Assembly (NCBI GenBank): GCA_026545765.1
Contig: CM048841.1
Span: 3,775,212 to 3,839,211 of the forward strand
DNA: 64,000 nt
Origin: Plantago major
Taxonomy: Eukaryota; Streptophyta; Magnoliopsida; Lamiales; Plantaginaceae
Reading direction: 5' to 3'
The position numbers and the translations under genes are program-made. Of the stretch, positions 46,335 through 56,885 are shown in pieces. Positions within the stretch are counted from its first letter, which is position 1. Each line of letters begins with the position of its first letter. The notes under the pieces were generated by a model. It made no database searches, was not told where the DNA came from, and saw only the letters and a list, made by a program, of their open reading frames with translations.

Positions 46335-48984
46335 ATGGCGTCTCCAAAGTTCGACCTCAAACCGTTGGAAGGAAAGACAGACTTTGGTCTATGGAAGAGA
46401 AGGATGAAAGCTCTGTTAATGCAGCAGGGTGTGATCGATGCACTGACAGAGGAGTTTGATAAAACCATGTCTGATGCTGATAAAACGTCGATCAAAAACA
46501 AGGCGTACAGTTCTTTGTTATTAGCTTTGGGAGATAATGCCCTTATTGAAATTGGTGATCTTTCATCGGCAAAAGCAATATGGGAGAAGCTAGAAGAATT
46601 GTACAACGACAAGTTTGATGCAAATAAAATCTATGCCAAGCAACGACTATTTGCATTCAAGATGGTTGAAGGAAAATCAATCATGAGTCAGTTGGATTTG
46701 CTCAAGAAGATGGTTACACACCATGACAATCTGGAAACTGATGAGAAGAACAGGATGAGGAGCCAAGACAAGGCAATTATCTTGTTGAATTCACTCCCTA
46801 GGTCTCTTGTTCCATTCAACGATGCTTTGGTGTATGGGAGGACAGAAGCATTGACAATGGAGGCTATTGAATCTGCATTAAGATCAAGGGAGCAGGATCA
46901 GGATGGTGTTCCACCAACACTCAATACTGGTGAAAGCCTTATGGTGAAACAATATCACAAGTTTCCACCAAAGAAGAAGCAATATCCAGATCAAAGGAAA
47001 GCTCAGTATAACAAGGATGGCCCTGAAATAAGGAAGTGTTATTATTGCAAGAAGCAAGGACACTTGAAGAAGGATTGTATGAGTCTAAAGGCGCAGAAAG
47101 GCAAGGGTGTGGAGACAACACCGAATACTAATTATGGCACAGACATTACAAACCAATCAGAGGCTTATCATACTGCGGAAGCTCTTGTTACTGAGGTACT
47201 TTCAGTCACTCAAACTAGTCAATCAACTGAATGGGTTATGGATTCAGGCTGTTCGTTTCATATGACACCTATTAGAGAATGGTTTTCAACTTTTGAGCAT
47301 AGAAACTGTGGATCAGTTGTTCTTGGTGATGATAGACCATGCATAATAAAGGGTATGGGAACAGTGAGAATTGAGATGTTTGATGGAGTGGTAAGGGATT
47401 TGCTTAATGTGAGATATGTACCACACTTGAAGAGAAACTTGATATCTTTAGGATTGATGGATACTAAGGGTTACAAGTATTCAGGTGAGAATGGTGTCCT
47501 TCAGGTCAAGAAGGGTGATAAGGTGGTTATGCAGGCTCTTAAAAGGAGAGAATTGTATTATCTACAAGGTGAAACTGTAACTGGTGAAGTTTCCAGTGTA
47601 CAGTGTTCTGGGAACACCCGACAGTGTTCTGACAACACCGTTCTATGGCATAGAAGACTAGCACATGTTGGAGAGAAAGGTCTTATGGATTTATCTAAGA
47701 AGGGACTCTTAGGTGGAGACAAGATACATAAGATGGAACTTTGTGAGCTCTGTGTGTTAGGGAAGTCCAAGAAGAACAGTTATGGTGTTGGAAAACACAC
47801 CACACAGGACATACTTGAGTATGTGCATGCAGATTTATGGGGACCGGCGAGAACCACCACTAGGAATGGAGGTAGATATTTTATGTCCATCATTGATGAT
47901 CTGTCAAGAAAAGTGTGGGTGTTTGTATTGAAGTCCAAGGATGAGACTTTCATGAAATTCAAGGAATGGTTTGTGGAGATGGAGAATCAAACGAACAAGA
48001 AGCTCAAGGTGATCAGAACTGATAATGGGTTAGAATTCTTGTCTAATGAATTCAATACCTTCTGTGTTGGGAAGGGCATCTTGAGACACAAGTCAGTCCC
48101 TGGAAATCCACAACAGCATGGAGTAGTTGAAAGGATGAATAGAACAATCCTAGAAAGAGTGAGGTGCATGCTTCTTGGATTAGGTTTGTCAAAAAGTTTT
48201 TGGGGAGAGGCTGTGACTACGGCAGCACATCTTATTAACCTATGTCCATCATCAGCTATTGGTTTCAAGACACCTAAAGAAGTTTGGAAAGGTACTCATT
48301 CAAACTACTCATATCTCAAAGTATTTGGATTCTTAGCTTATGCTCATGTTAAGCAAGATAAGTTGGAGGCTAGAGCAGTAAAGTGCTTGTTTCTTGGTTA
48401 TTCAAAGGGAGTTAAGGGATATAAACTCTGGTGATTAGAACTAGGGGTAAATAGATGCATCATCAGCAGGGATGTGACTTTCCATGAAAATGTGATGCCA
48501 TTATTGAGGAATACTGACAGTGTTGAGAGAACACTCAGTCAGGTGGAGCCTGTCAATGATGGTGTATCAGGAACACTGAATATGGAGCAGACAGACACTG
48601 GTGTGGTGATAACACCAGTTTTCACAGACCATGGTGTTCTGACAACACCGCATGCTGAATCTCAGGAAAATACTGACATACATGATCAGGTGAAGCCTGA
48701 ATCGAATAATCAGGTGGAGAGGCATGTGATCAGAAGAAGGACAGGGATAGAGCTCAATAATCCAGATGATGTTGTGGATTATCAACTCATCAGAGATAGA
48801 GAACCAAGAGTTAGAACCTCTACTGCAGATCCAGATATGGTGTATTTTACACTGAATATTGTCAAGGATATTGATTGTTATGAGCCTGAGAACTATCAAA
48901 GAGCTATAAGTTGCTCAGAGAAGAATAGTTGGTGCATTGCTATAAAGCAAGAACTCTTGTCACTTGAAAAGAATCATACATGGG
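46335..48984 (+). CDS. E4 gag, protease and integrase region (fossil)
   Basis: The start is ATG 46335 (MASPKFDLKPLEGKTDFGLW); the open frame reaches further upstream only through a non-ATG codon overlapping the primer-binding site. In order: a UBN2/retrotrans_gag-type capsid region (WKRRMKALLMQQGVIDAL); zinc knuckle CYYCKKQGHLKKDC; protease with WVMDSGCSFHMTP; pre-integrase (LWHRRLAHVGEKGL...CELCVLGK); integrase core (HADLWGP, IIDDLSRKVWVFVLK, RTDNGLEF, NPQQHGVVERMNRTI); and the hinge before reverse transcriptase. Two GTGT-N7-ACAC sites sit back to back before pre-integrase and encode CSGNTRQCSDNT; four more sit in the hinge (48520-48648). It is interrupted at 48985 by an insertion. Confidence 0.9.
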
Positions 48985-50422
48985 TGATGTGCTCAAATTA
49001 TTACTTATTATTACTTAGAAAACAAGTAGTAAGCAGTTGTTGTAGACAGACAATGCTAACCACAGGATCGTTCGCTAAGGAACCAATTAAGCTACCACAA
49101 CGGTTTGAAAGCAAACAGTTACTTGTGAAAACTGATTGATTTGTTTGGTTTTGATTACTTCTAACTAGTTTGACTAAAGCTAAGATTATGATTAACAATG
49201 AGAGAAGGACGAATACAGTAGCAAGATCCAATTATGCTAATTCGAACTAGGGATAACACTCATATTTGTCACATGGTCGTTGTACAGCAAATCAATCAAT
49301 TCGATTCAACCAATCGTTCTTAGAAAATATTATACTGGAGAAATCGTGAGTCGTCACTTCACGATCCTTAAACATGAACAATTTAGAGAATTTAATACGG
49401 ACTTATCGAATTGAAAGTTTTTACGAAGATTTTATACGAGACTAACCTATATGAGTGCTTTGATAAACCCTAGAACGAATATGCATAATCTTCACATACT
49501 ACTGTATTCAAAGGTGTTTAGCTACTCATAATTGATGATTGCATGCAAAGATTCATGGTAATAATCATGTGAAACATAGATGAAAAGCTCGCATGCAATA
49601 ACATACAATTCAACCAATAAGATAAAGAACGAATTGTAAAGAACAAAGCAATTGAGAAATCAATACCAATAATCTTAATTTGATGAACAAAATCAATGAA
49701 TAACCAAGCTCCAAAGATGTCCCAATGTTAATGTGTGGCTCTTGAAGCTTTTCTCAAAACTAGGTTAAAAGAAGTATGCCAGAATAGGAATCAAAATTCT
49801 AATCTAATAAGGAAAATAAAATTAATTCTGCGCCGCTCGCCGCAGCGAGCCTTCTTAATCGCACTATATATCCTTCTCGTAAAATCTACAAGGACCAATT
49901 CTTTACATGAAGCATCTTTCTTCAAAGCACAGGGAGCCAATCGCAAAATCACGCCATGTAGCCTTCTTTATCGCAATATATATAACATACGCATAATCTC
50001 GCCGCGGCGAGCAAGGTGCTCCGCCTCGGCGAGCTTCAATCTTCAAAACATAGGCTCCACTCGCAAAATCTCGCCGCGGCGAGTCTTCTTTAATCTCAAA
50101 AGATGATCACCCGTAAAATCTCGCCGCGGCGAGCCATGCTGGAAGATTCAATGCCAGGCTCGTAAAATCTCGCCGCGGCGAGCTATGCTAAACGACCTGT
50201 TCTCATATGGCTCAAAAGGCATAGATTCCTTCGTAAAATCTCGCCGCGGCGAGCCATGTTAATCAGCTTGCCCTTATTTTGGCTCAAAATCATCGATTCC
50301 TGCAAAACAACATTGAAATACCAAAGCATAAAAACGTACAAAAAACACTAGAAAACTAAAGACAAAAACTCACAAAGACTACTAAAAAGGACCAAATGAG
50401 ACGTTAGAATATTGTCTCAACA
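48985..50422. mobile_element. 1.44-kb LTR-like insertion in E4 pol (candidate solo LTR)
   Basis: Pol sequence is interrupted and resumes across the 5-bp duplication ATGGG (48980-48984 and 50423-50427). The insert begins TGATGTGCTC and ends TCTCAACA, that is TG...CA. Together with a 5-bp duplication this fits an LTR-type insertion. There is no coding domain, so a solo LTR is the simplest reading; a small non-autonomous element is possible. Its right third holds the GC-rich palindrome array. The family is not recognised. Confidence 0.6.
49836..50253. repeat. CTCGCCGCGGCGAG palindrome array
   Basis: There are five perfect copies of the 14-bp palindrome (starting 49998, 50070, 50120, 50169 and 50240) plus two near copies (49836 and about 50019). 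Each is preceded by GTAAAATCT- or GCAAAATCT-like sequence. Spacing is 72, 50, 49 and 71 bp, so units of about 50 and 70 bp alternate. It is strikingly GC-rich within AT-rich DNA. Confidence 0.9.
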
Positions 50423-51905
50423 ATGGGATATTGTAGCTATACCTAAAGGAAAGAAGCTTGTTAGTTGTAAGTGGATCTTTAAGAAGAAACTTGGAGCTGA
50501 TGGTGAGCAAAAGGTGAAATACAAAGCCAGACTAGTTGCTAGAGGTTTCACACAAAGAGAGGGTATTGACTACAATGAGTTCTTTTCTCCAGTGGTGAAG
50601 CATAGCTCAATCAAGATCTTGATTGCTATGGTAGCTAAATTTAAGCTACACTTACATCAGATGGATGTTACTACTGCATTCTTGCATGGGAAGCTGGATG
50701 AAGAGATTTACATGAGGATACCTGAGGGTATTGAGGTAGATGACAAGGAGCACAAGGCTTGTTTATTGTTGAGATCACTATATGGTCTTAAACAGAGTCC
50801 AAGGCAATGGTATAGAAGATTTGATAAGTTTATGTTGAGTCACAAGTTCAGGCAGTGTCACTACGACACCTGTGTTTACTTTTATGGTGAGAATGTCGAA
50901 GACATGATATATTTGCTTATTTATGTGGATGACATGCTTATAGCAAGCAAGCATATGAAAGGAATCACTCATGTGAAGAATTTCTTGAAGTCAGAATTTG
51001 AGATGAAAGACTTGGGAATAGCTACGAGGATACTGGGCATTGATATTATTCATGGAAGCGATGGAAAGATCATTATGAATCAAAGTGCTTACTTGGAGAA
51101 GGTGTTAAGGAGATTTAACATGCACAAATCCAAGCATGCTGCAACACCTCTGGGGTCTCAGTTCAAGTTATCTAAGAAGTCTTGTCCTAATACTGATGAA
51201 GAGAAGAGGTGTATGGAGAACACACTGTATGCTAATGCTATAGGGTCGATTATGTATTCCATGGTATGTTGCAGGCCTAATTTGGCTCAGGCAATGAGCT
51301 CAGTAAGCAGGTATATGGATAATTCTGGCAAGGACCATTGGGAGGCAGTTAAGTGGCTGCTCAGGTATATTGGTGGTTCGATTAGACTGGAATTGGTGTT
51401 TGAGCAACACCAGACGAGGAATGATGCACTGATTGGGTATGTCAACTCGGATTATGCTGCAAACTTGGATACAATGAAATCTTTAACTGGATATGAATTC
51501 ACATTATTTGGTACAATAGTAAGTTGGAAGTCTACTCATCAACCTGTGGTTGCATTATCAACTACAGAGGCAGAATTTATGGCCATGACGGAAGCTGTGA
51601 AAGAAGTTATTTGGCTCAAGGGAATTCTGGGGCAGTTCGGTGTGTTGCAAACACTAGTGACTATATTCTGTGATAGTCAAAGTGCAATTCATTTGTCAAA
51701 ACATCAAGCTTACTATGACAGGTCCAAATACATTGATATAATGTTTCACTTTGTCAGAGATGAAGTTGAGAAGGGTACTATCAAGATTGAGAAGATCAGC
51801 ACAGATGTTAATCCGGCGGATGAATTTACTAAGTCAATTTATGTGATGAAGTTTGGATCGTGTCTAAGTTCTATCAAGTTGATGGAAGGAAGGGTTGTGT
51901 CCTAA
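50423..51905 (+). CDS. E4 reverse transcriptase and RNase H region (fossil)
   Basis: It resumes after the insertion with WDIVAIPKGKKLVSCKWIFK. Reverse transcriptase motifs are ARLVARGFTQREGIDYNEFF, QMDVTTAFLHGKLDEEIYM, LYGLKQSPRQWY and the catalytic YVDD (LIYVDDMLIAS). RNase H has YVNSDYAANLDTMKSLTGY, STTEAEFMAMTEAVKE and FCDSQSAIHLSKH, ending NPADEFTKS. The layout and length are those of a full Copia C-terminal half, reading open to 51905. Confidence 0.92.
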
Positions 51906-51956
51906 CTCTAGGGACATGAATGGTGTGGTATACTGTGGTTACATTAATATGAAGCT

Positions 51957-51966
51957 AAGGTGGAGA
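51957..51966 (+). promoter_or_regulatory. E4 polypurine tract
   Basis: AAGGTGGAGA lies just before the 3' LTR, the expected position for plus-strand priming. Confidence 0.65.
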
Positions 51967-51968
51967 AT

Positions 51969-52563
51969 TATGAAGCCGTTTAGCTTAATATTAAAGGAAG
52001 TAATGGAACATGGTGTACTGAAAACACTGATGACAAGGATAATGGTTGTGTGATGTTAGAGTGTGCTGAGGACACTTGGATATAACACTGAGAATTAATG
52101 CTGTATGGTGTGGTGTAGCGAAAAACACTGGAATAACACTGAAGACACAGGACAGCTAGAAGTCGAATCTAACTTGGTTTTCTTTTGCTTAGTGATCAAG
52201 AATTCGTTTCTTATTAGGTGTGGAATTCGAATCTTGCTAGGAAAAGGAATGTATGTTGATTTCTCTAGTATATATACACATGTAGGTACTAGAATAAATC
52301 GATGAGAACATAGAGATAATACATTGAGATTTCTTGAGAGAAACACGGTGAGGAATAGAGAACGGAGCTCGATATAGCTTGATAGGTTTGGTTGATTCCT
52401 TGTAAACTGCGTTTTGGTTCTTGGTTAATAGAAATCTTGGTTTTCCCGTGGACGTAGACAATTGTCGAACCACGTTAAATCTTGTGTTTGTGTTTATTTT
52501 CTTGCGTTTGTTTGTTGGTTGGTTTGGAGTTTATTGGATTGAATTGGGTTGATTCGATTAACA
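51969..52563 (+). repeat. E4 3' LTR
   Basis: 595 bp, the same length as the 5' LTR and about 97.6 percent identical by hand count. It ends GATTCGATTAACA, followed by the TSD CATAT and then MULE-A sequence. Confidence 0.93.
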
Positions 52564-52719
52564 CATATGTAATAAGAGAATCTAAGAGGGGGTCCAGATG
52601 TAATTTGCCCTTATACACACGATTTTTGAAGTTAAACATATGATGTTTGTACGTAAATATGTGATGTTGAATTGGTATCTCTGAAAGACGGTCTCTCGCA
52701 AAAGTTTGTAGAGAATAAG

Positions 52720-53394
52720 TGGAGGAGAAGTCAAAATTTATATTGTACCATCGCACAAGTGCTTCCTCCCAATCTTGAAACTTAACCATTCTTGCAATAT
52801 GCTGATGACCGCATTGTACTGAAACTTCAATACTCCCTCCATTACGTAAAACTTCATATATATAATTGGTGTACTTCCTCCATTCCGCAAAACTACAGGG
52901 GTATAGATGCAATTCATCATAATAATAATAATCTAGTAGTACTATTATCTTTCTTGAGGGAGTCTTCTAAGAGACCAAGCTAAGAGAGAGACCTAAGATA
53001 TTAACTTTCAGTAATTATAAAACTACCCCAAATCAAAACCTAACTACTAAAACACTCCAACCCAACCAAAAGCCAACAACTAAGTCAAAAACGGGTCACT
53101 ATACATACATAATATCCATCCTCCACAATCATAATCTCATAAATTCAAAAACCTAAAAATTAACATTCTTCTCCTCCAAACAAAATCCTCCACCCTTTTC
53201 ACCGGAGATCGGTCGAAAACCTCCCGAAATTAGCTAAAGCTCACCGGAATCTATGAAATCAAGCTCAACAATGAAGAAATCAAGCTCGAAATCTTCTCAA
53301 ACATCACCACAAAGGTTAGCAAACATTAGATCTGGCTTATGTGACCTAGTTGATATGTTATTGATGTTTATTCTATCAGATTTACATGAAAACT
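52720..53394. other. Spacer with MITE-like words
   Basis: No gene is seen. TACTCCCTCCATTACG (52831) and TACTTCCTCCATTCCGC (about 52872) resemble the ends of Stowaway/mariner MITEs, but no complete element with matching ends was found. Sequence at about 53150-53310 (CACCGGAGATCGGTCGAAAA and following) looks like plant untranslated sequence or the start of another decayed DNA transposon. Confidence 0.4.
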
Positions 53395-53667
53395 GAATTG
53401 ATGAATGGTTTTTTGACAATTATAGTTGAAATTTCGATTCAGATCTTAAAATCGCGTAACTATTTTTCAAATGTTCTAGCTAATCTGTGTGATGTTTTGG
53501 CATTTTCCTGTAATGTTCTTGCTTATATGTAGGATGTTCAACTGAACAGATTACATGGAAATATGCTCGAAAATTGGTGTTACTACTACGATTTGGTTGT
53601 TTATCCACCGATCTACTCAAAATATGCTCGTATGTAAGTTTCAACAATGTTTTGATTAAAAAATTAA

Positions 53668-54873
53668 GGGTGAATTTCTCCTGGTCCCCCTAATAAAATT
53701 CGTAATAACAGATTAGTCCCTCACATTTGAACAATAACATTTTAGTCCAAAATTAATTTTTTGCGTTGACCGACAAGAAATTACATTTCCACGTGGAATT
53801 TCATTTCACATTTTACACATTAACCCCTGTAAAGTTTATAAAATTTCAAAATTGACCCAAACTAATTTTACTCTTTCATTTTCATCTTCTTCTTCATCAA
53901 ACCTTTTATCATAAATTATTCTTCACCTTCTTCTTCCTCAAGACATTTTTTTTTCTCTATTATAACGCCTCAACAAGAAATTGGTTAATTTCTTCTTCAT
54001 CATAACATATTTGTTGAGTTCCCTAAATCTTCTTCCTCTTTAACCCAAAATCTTAATTTTTAATTTTTTTTTTATTTCATCATTAATGGAGCTTGAAGCT
54101 CTATCAATGGAGTTTTTAAGCTCCATAGTGGAGCTTGGAGCCTGAATTGGGCATGAATGGAGCCCAATTCGGGCTCAATTGCTGAGCTCCATTAATATGG
54201 AGTTTCAAGCTTAATTAATGGAGCTCCAACAACACCATTAAAGGAGCTGTTCGAGCTCCATTATTGGAGCTGTTCGAGCTCCAAGATATGGAGATTGAAC
54301 AGCTCCATTAAAATGGAGATGAACAGCTCTCAAGCTCCATTTTTATGGAGCTTGAGCTGCTCCATCAATGGAGCTGTTCAAGCTCCATAAAACGGAGCTT
54401 GAGTTGCTCCATTTAATGGAGCTGCTCCACTAATGGAGTTGAAGCTCCTTTAATGGAGCTTCAAGCTCCATTAATGGAGAATGGAAAGAAGGAAGAAGAA
54501 TGAGAGGAAATTTTTAGAAGGAAGAAGAATGAGAGAGTATAATTGCAATTTGTTTTTGGTTGAAATTGGATAAGAAAAAATAAATATGGGTTGATTTGGA
54601 ATCATAACAAACTTTAGGATGTAAATTGAGTGTGAATTAAAATAAAAGGGGGTCAATTGCAATTTATTTATTTTAAATCTGAATATGAAAATAAGTAAAA
54701 TTATTTAAATTCTTTGCCACGTAGGTATTTATCAGCCACGTAGGACAGATGCGTTGACTTTTGGACTAAAACGTAATTGATTTATGAAACTTGTCTTGTG
54801 GTGTTATTGTTCAAATGCGAGGGACTTTATTGTTAAATGGGTGTTTATTGGGGCGACTTGGTGTAATTTTCCC
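53668..54873. mobile_element. MULE-B: small non-autonomous Mutator-like element
   Basis: It starts GGGTGAATTTCTCCTGG. The inverted right end reads GGGAAAATTACACCAAG. The ends match with drift over about 85 bp, including GTCCCTC.CATTTGAACAATAAC. The exact 9-bp TSD AAAAATTAA is present (53659-53667 and 54874-54882). The length is 1206 bp. No transposase is present. The centre is a hairpin-rich repeat array. Confidence 0.85.
54087..54480. repeat. Hairpin-dense array of AGCTCCATTAATGGAGCT-like units in MULE-B
   Basis: Nearly 400 bp are built from GGAGCT and AGCTCC words joined by short AT cores (CATTAATGG, CATTATTGG, CCATAAAACGG), with TTCAAGCTCC/GAGCTTGAA and CTGTTCGAGCTCC connectors. There are about 20 palindromic units in variable order. 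Either strand could fold into many adjacent hairpins. Confidence 0.85.
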
Positions 54874-54982
54874 AAAAATTAATTGATGAATGATTTTTTT
54901 TTCACAATTGTAGTGCATTTGGAAACAGATCTGAAAAAATCGCATAGAGAATTGTTCAAATGTTCTAGCTAATATTTATAAT

Positions 54983-56005
54983 GTTGTGGCTTATGTATGT
55001 AATGTTATCAGTGATATGGATGATGTACAACTTAAACAAATTGCTCGTGTACAAGAGTATTTGTGCAACAATACGTGTGATGTTGTTAATAATATGTGTA
55101 AGGTTTCGTATGATGCATGTAATGTTTCTGATGATGTCTGTAATGTTTTCAATGATACATGCTATATAAATATTCTAATGTTATTGCTTATATTGTCAAT
55201 GTTCTCACTTATATAGCCTATGTTCCTTAGTTTGACAGTAATGCTTTCATCAACGTCAAGTTTGGGACCGAGTACTACGTTTGAAAAACTCGACTGAGAA
55301 TGAAACATGGCAGCTAGGAGAATATTGGAAGATAGATATCAACGTGATTTGCTCGCAATATCTCAGGTGTTAAGTACTATTCCTTTACTGTTATGATTTA
55401 AATTAGTAATGTTATAAACTATATCACTAATGTTCTTTAATAATATGTTCAATATCTCAGGTGATAAATACTTCATCAATTTCGTCAATGCCGACAAAAA
55501 GTAAAAACAACGAAATCACTGAAATTTCCCTCGACCTTGACTACACGAAAACGAAAGGCTGAAGGAAACAAAGGATTGGAAACAAGTCCAGGCGTAAAGG
55601 GCCGATCACTACTGAGTTTGGAAACAAATCTCCAAATGAGCAACTGCTATAAAAAATACTAGTGAATATGACATTAATGCTCTTAGAAATTTCTACAATT
55701 TTATCATAAATGACATTTTAAGTATTTACGCAATGTTTTTATCTATTTAAATAATGTTCTTAACTATTTAAATAATGTTTGTAACATTGCTGAGTTAAAA
55801 AGAAACCTTACATGAATAATCAGGAACATTACTCAGTTAAGTCCGAAACTTATCCAATTAACCAAGGACATTAAGTCCAATGGAGTGACTAAATATTATA
55901 TTAATGTTATTATATGTTGTTGAATCTCCAAATGTTATTATCTATTTAAATAATGTTCTTACCTATTTAAATAATTTCTTATCTATTTAATTAATGTTCT
56001 TAACA
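54983..56005. repeat. ATGTT-rich degenerate repeats with two exon-like fragments
   Basis: At 54983-55160 short words such as TGTAATGTT and GATGATGT repeat every 20-30 bp. At 55720-56005 AATGTTCTTAACTATTTAA-type units repeat about every 20 bp. Between them, 55300-55365 reads as an exon-like AARRILEDRYQRDLLAISQ ending at a CAG/GTG border, and 55465-55600 is a Lys-rich frame. This is probably a decayed DNA transposon; the family is not established. Confidence 0.4.
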
Positions 56006-56254
56006 ATTTAAGTAGGGGTTTTCTACCGTGAGATAGTAATCGTACATAGTTAAAATAAGATAGTAGTCGTACACTAAGGTGTTTGCCAAATATACCCTTT
56101 TAGCCATTCCTTTAGTTGTTCTTTTATAATTGTAATTAGAAATAAATATTGATTTACCATTTTAAGCCACCGGGGGAGCTCCGACGATCGCCACCATATA
56201 TCCGACGGCCGGCGGAGGTCCGGCAACACCCTCATTTAATTATAAAAATTCATT

Positions 56255-56340
56255 AATTAAATGTTATTGATAGGTTTCAAACTCAACACCTAATGGATTG
56301 AGACTTACACATTTACCATCAGGCTATAAGTAATTGCATG
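56255..56340 (-). mobile_element. tRNA-derived SINE-like fragment
   Basis: The minus strand has an A box TAGCCTGATGGT (56315-56326) and a B box GAGTTTGAAACC (56273-56284) about 30 bp apart, as in tRNA genes and tRNA-derived SINEs. No cloverleaf stem pairs convincingly, so it is not called a tRNA gene. The 3' tail and TSD were not found. Confidence 0.35.
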
Positions 56341-56828
56341 TCTACTATTTAACTATAAACATATAGTATGTCATATCCTTATCCTAACCAATAAAAAGAG
56401 AAAAACAACTCCATTAATATACATAACAAAACACTTATTTTTGTTTTTTATCCAATAATTATTGTTTAGCATCGATTTGTTTTTTTCTTTTTCGTTTTGT
56501 TTTAGATTACACCTAACAAAAAGTAGGGATTTTTTTGCGCTTTTTTTTTTTTTTTTTTTTTACTTTTGTACAAGATTTTTTCCATGCATGTTCATCATCA
56601 ACTATCAATCGGTCATAAAATCTCTAATATCCATTTTGACACTAGATCGTAACGCACATATATTGGTACGAAAAGGAATTGATATTTTGAGAAAATTATG
56701 TATTTCTGAAGAATATATAAATGAAACAAAAGTAAAGGAATTTTATCAAATACTAGAATATAAATATGATACATAAGAAAAAATTGAGAAATAGACATAA
56801 AATAGATGAGGAAAAAATGGATAAAATG

Positions 56829-56885
56829 GGCAACAAACCCGAGCGCTCAAGTTTATGAATGCCATCCTTATCCGCTCAACTAAAA
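56829..56885 (-). mobile_element. Second tRNA-box pair, SINE-like
   Basis: The minus strand reads TAGTTGAGCGGA (A-box-like, 56871-56882), then a B-box-like GGGTTTGTTGCC (56829-56840) with two mismatches to consensus. This is a weak call. Confidence 0.25.

Larger units (their letters stand above)
45694..52563 (+). mobile_element. E4: Ty1/Copia fossil inserted in MULE-A
   Basis: Two LTRs of exactly 595 bp, TSD CATAT on both sides (45689-45693 and 52564-52568), plus-strand gag and pol, a polypurine tract at about 51957-51966. The LTRs differ at about 14 sites by my count (2.4 percent), giving roughly one million years with a rate of 1.3e-8 per site per year (an assumed rate). The gag and domain layout suggest the Tork (Tnt1-like) lineage, with moderate confidence. 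It carries a 1.4-kb insertion in pol and is broken in about three places in all. Confidence 0.93.
44098..52710. mobile_element. Mutator-like element (MULE-A), split by Copia E4
   Basis: The left end GAGTAACTTTTGTGATAGAC and the inverted right end TACAAACTTTTGCGAGAGAC match over roughly 100 bp with drift. They are flanked by the exact 9-bp duplication GAGAATAAG (44089-44097 and 52711-52719), the length typical of Mutator elements. Without E4 and its TSD the element is about 1.74 kb. It has no transposase, so it is non-autonomous. A GC-richer internal segment suggests it may be a Pack-MULE carrying captured host sequence. Confidence 0.78.
53395..54975. repeat. Direct repeat of about 95 bp interrupted by MULE-B
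   Basis: AATTGATGAATGGTTTTTTG...CAAATGTTCTAGCTAAT at about 53393-53485 recurs at about 54882-54975 with about 80 percent identity by eye. Removing MULE-B, the repeat period is about 275 bp, so the older host DNA here was tandemly repeated. Confidence 0.6.

Noticed and set aside
49735-50106. Open frame across the palindrome array
   Set aside because: It translates non-coding repeat units (repeated SRRA/SPRR-like residues) and has no family features.
49998-50253. CRISPR-like array of CTCGCCGCGGCGAG
   Set aside because: The repeats are short and palindromic, spacing alternates, flanking sequence is itself repeated, and the context is a plant transposon.
52831-52890. Complete Stowaway MITE
   Set aside because: Only end-like words are present; no matching inverted end or TA duplication was found.
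54087-54480. CRISPR or centromeric satellite
   Set aside because: There is no constant period, and the array is confined inside a small Mutator-like element with its own TSD.
56462-56776. Possible membrane protein frame rich in Phe
   Set aside because: It is produced by poly-T tracts; there is no coding signature beyond low complexity.
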